From Dasyornis broadbenti (lineage: Eukaryota; Chordata; Aves; Passeriformes; Dasyornithidae), in contig VZRN01004661.1 in the NCBI GenBank assembly GCA_013397935.1, positions 697,642 to 761,641 of the forward strand: a stretch of DNA of 64,000 bases. The letters are read 5' to 3'. Position 1 is the stretch's first letter; every line of letters begins with the position of its first letter. Shown piece by piece: positions 61,501 through 64,000 of this stretch. The position numbers and the translations under genes were made by a program. The notes below the pieces were generated by a model that saw nothing but the letters and a program-made list of their open reading frames with translations, searched no databases and was not told where the DNA came from.

Positions 61501-64000
61501 ACAGTGGAGAGGGCAGGAGGACTTGTTGCTTTCATCAACTCTTCCAGGCATAGCCACTGCACAGTTTTCCTTAGGACACAGTTCTCCAAACAGCTCATGT
61601 TAGAAAATTCATTGTAAAACTGAGTTAAAGCAAAGAAGAGTCAAGCTGGGCTTTTGGTAACAACTTAAAAATCTACTTTCACTAATATTAAGCATTTAGT
61701 TATTATCCAATCGTTAATTCTTATTTCTGAACTTGTTAATTGTTTTTGCATTATGGTAGGTATGGTGTGATATCAGCACCTGGAGATTAGACCAATAAAG
61801 TCCTGAAAATTGTCTTGTATGACAGTAGATTATAATATGTGTCTTACAGAGAAATGCTGCTAGTTATTAGTACAAAGTTGTCCTATAGAAAGGTATACTA
61901 TATCACACTGGGGTTTATCCACCCAACTGCAGAGACAGTCTCTTTTCTGCTGTCAAAATGCTTTTGCTATATGTAAATATTTAATGTTATTACCATCATT
62001 CACTCAGCGCTCATATTGTCTGCTCAAGCATCTATTACTGTCTGCTAGATACACTTGAGGATAACACTTATTCATGTCTGCTGCTCAGTCACATGCAGGC
62101 CTCACTTCTCAAAGATTCTTCAAAGTTCCATAATTTATTAAACATTGCACAAAGGCCTGTATCATTTGCAAGATTTTACTTGTGCAAGTGTAAGCACTGA
62201 ATGCATGGAATAAGCTACAGTAGTTTATACAATACCAAGACTGAACTTTTATCCAGGGTTCTGTAAGCAATTTACATCACAGAAATAAATTCTACACTTT
62301 CTGAACTCTCAGGAAGAACTATAAATATCTTAAGAGAAGGATACTGAGTGCATTTTAGTTAACATAATTCTCTGAAGGGAAATAAAAATAAACAGTAGCC
62401 AATTTTACACCTAGTTGTTGCCGTAAGCAGCACAATTTTTTAATATTTACCTATATTCATAGCCCTGCATGTAATATATATATAATATGTGAAATACATT
62501 ATTTTATCATCAATATTACCCCTTGATATACCTTACAGTAAAATATCTTAGAAATAAGCTTTGTAAGACACTGAAGTCTTGTTAAGACAGACAAGAGGAA
62601 TCACGAGTCCTCAAGCAGGACAGTTCTCTCTAGTGGTCTGAAACCAGGCTTTGTTTCAAATCTCAGTTTTAGTTTAGATAATTTTTTTTTTTTTTGTTAG
62701 GAAACAGTAGGCATCACAAACAGATTATCCTAGAAAGTACAAGACAGCACAATTATTCTTTCTATCCCGGTGGACCCTGACACTTTATATGACAAGATCT
62801 AACTGTTCATCAGTGAGGCTAAAAGGAAATGAAAACGTTGAATTCAAAAGATCTGCCTTTCAGTTAACATCCTTAATGTAAATTAGGGTTAAATGTGAAT
62901 AAAATTAATATTTAATCACTTCAAAAACTTCTATTCCTTTCTTCTCTTTAAACACTAAAACTTAATTATAAAATAATGTAAAACAAGTGTAAATTTAAAA
63001 GAATCATTTTGAAGATTTGCATTAATAGTTCAAGACCTATTGACACGGATGAAAAGAAAGCGAATCCCAACATTATGTTGCTTTAAAGCACAGTGTGATT
63101 CTATCCCTTGCCAACAGACAGCAGGAGCCCAGGCACAGGGGAGTGCTGTAGTAGGGAAGAAGGGAGAGAGCAGGATGGAGAGGCATTGCAGGAGCAGCAC
63201 AGCAAGGCTGACCTCAGCTCAAAAGCCAAGTGCAGCTACAGGAGAGGGGGGTGTTGGGGAGAAGAAAAAGAAACCCAGTGTTCAAACTGTGACAGCAGGA
63301 CCTCAATATATTGCTTCACGTATCACCATGGAATAAAAAGTTCTTGTCATACAGGGGCACAATCTAAAATTTAGTTATGATGCAGCATGGTACACAGAAA
63401 ACAGTGCAAAATCAGGAAAAAAAAAGCTTCTGACATCAGCACAATACCTCTCCAAAGTCTTTCAGCTCTTATGCAAGCTTACCTGCCACCTTCCTAAATT
63501 TTCATTCTGAAATCCCACACAAGGTGAATCCTATGGGCCTTACGATTTTGCACAGTGGTAACTGTCACACAGTCTATATATAGGGTTAAAAAACAAGATA
63601 TAAAAGCTCAGACTGTGATACTCTGTACCTCCGTGAAAGGCAATTTGGCTGTAAAGAACCAAAGGGGCTCATTCCACCATTCTTCTCTATGCAAACTTTG
63701 AACTAAGCCCAGGTTAGAAGCTGTTTCCACAGAAAGTAATGAAATTCAAAATCCCTGATGTGTTTGCAATTCGTTTCTTGAACATAACTGAAGCACTTTG
63801 TCACTTGCAAACAACATACATAAATGAAAGACAAGAGTGAGCTTTCATGGCAAGCACCAGTCACACTGGCAAAGTATTAGAATGCTGAAAACCTGAATCC
63901 AAGAGCTTCTTCCAAATCAGCTTTTGACTACTCTGAGTTGACAACTTTACCTTCGTTACTTATACCCCAAAACTTCCCCACGTACCTGCTAAACTTTTTT

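Larger units (their letters stand above)
46791..64000 (-). other. FTO: FTO intron 1 (partial)
   Basis: Intronic DNA upstream of exon 2 in transcript sense; exon 1 and the promoter are not reached, and no CpG-island-like sequence is seen up to base 64000. Contents: a perfect 29-bp tandem duplication at 50044-50101, a CR1 3' tail at 54120-54175, A and T homopolymers of 19 bases, and a candidate regulatory block at about 57540-58560. In mammals FTO intron 1 carries long-range enhancers of IRX3/IRX5; whether any match here cannot be decided by eye. Confidence 0.85.

Noticed and set aside
1..64000. Prokaryotic-type systems, CRISPR arrays, tRNA or rRNA genes.
   Set aside because: No direct-repeat array, no tRNA B-box-like segment in a cloverleaf context and no rRNA sequence were seen. 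The spliced FTO exons show this is a vertebrate genomic window.

Overview
The window is a vertebrate intronic landscape that holds the middle of one large protein-coding gene, FTO (nucleic-acid N6-methyladenine demethylase, Fe(II)/2-oxoglutarate dioxygenase), on the minus strand. Six coding exons are resolved to the base. In transcript order they are exon 2 (46713-46790), exon 3 (41152-41809), exon 4 (33087-33230), exon 5 (27252-27331), exon 6 (26782-26925) and exon 7 (20723-20842). All have GT/AG borders and compatible phases, and together give 408 codons with no stop or frameshift. Exon 1 lies beyond base 64000. Exons 8 and 9 were not found and should lie before base 1. The genome is probably avian: the gene is compact for FTO, interspersed repeats are very sparse, and the one recognisable transposon relic is a CR1 LINE 3' tail. 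CR1 also occurs in turtles and crocodilians, so 'bird' is an inference.

Layout from low to high coordinate: 1-20722 is part of intron 7, holding a TG microsatellite, a pyrimidine-rich block near 9.4-9.8 kb, several stretches that read like conserved non-coding DNA (12.8-13.1, 17.2-17.6 and 18.9-19.5 kb) and a short assembly gap. From 20.7 to 46.8 kb the exons alternate with introns of about 4.9-7.9 kb, except intron 5, which is only 326 bp. A second assembly gap lies in intron 4. From 46791 to 64000 is part of intron 1, with the CR1 tail at 54.1 kb and a candidate regulatory block at 57.5-58.6 kb.

Functionally this is a single gene. Exon 2 encodes the N-terminal end of the protein. Exon 3 carries the nucleobase pocket, the L1 loop and the H-x-D iron ligands. 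Exon 4 carries the core strand with the 2OG-contacting Tyr. Exon 5 carries the third iron ligand His and both 2OG-contacting Arg. Exons 6-7 carry the first helices of the C-terminal domain. The other possible biology is cis-regulatory: in tetrapods FTO introns hold long-range enhancers of IRX3/IRX5, and two CTCF-like motifs and several enhancer-like blocks are flagged as hypotheses. I found no convincing second gene, RNA gene, CRISPR array or new system.
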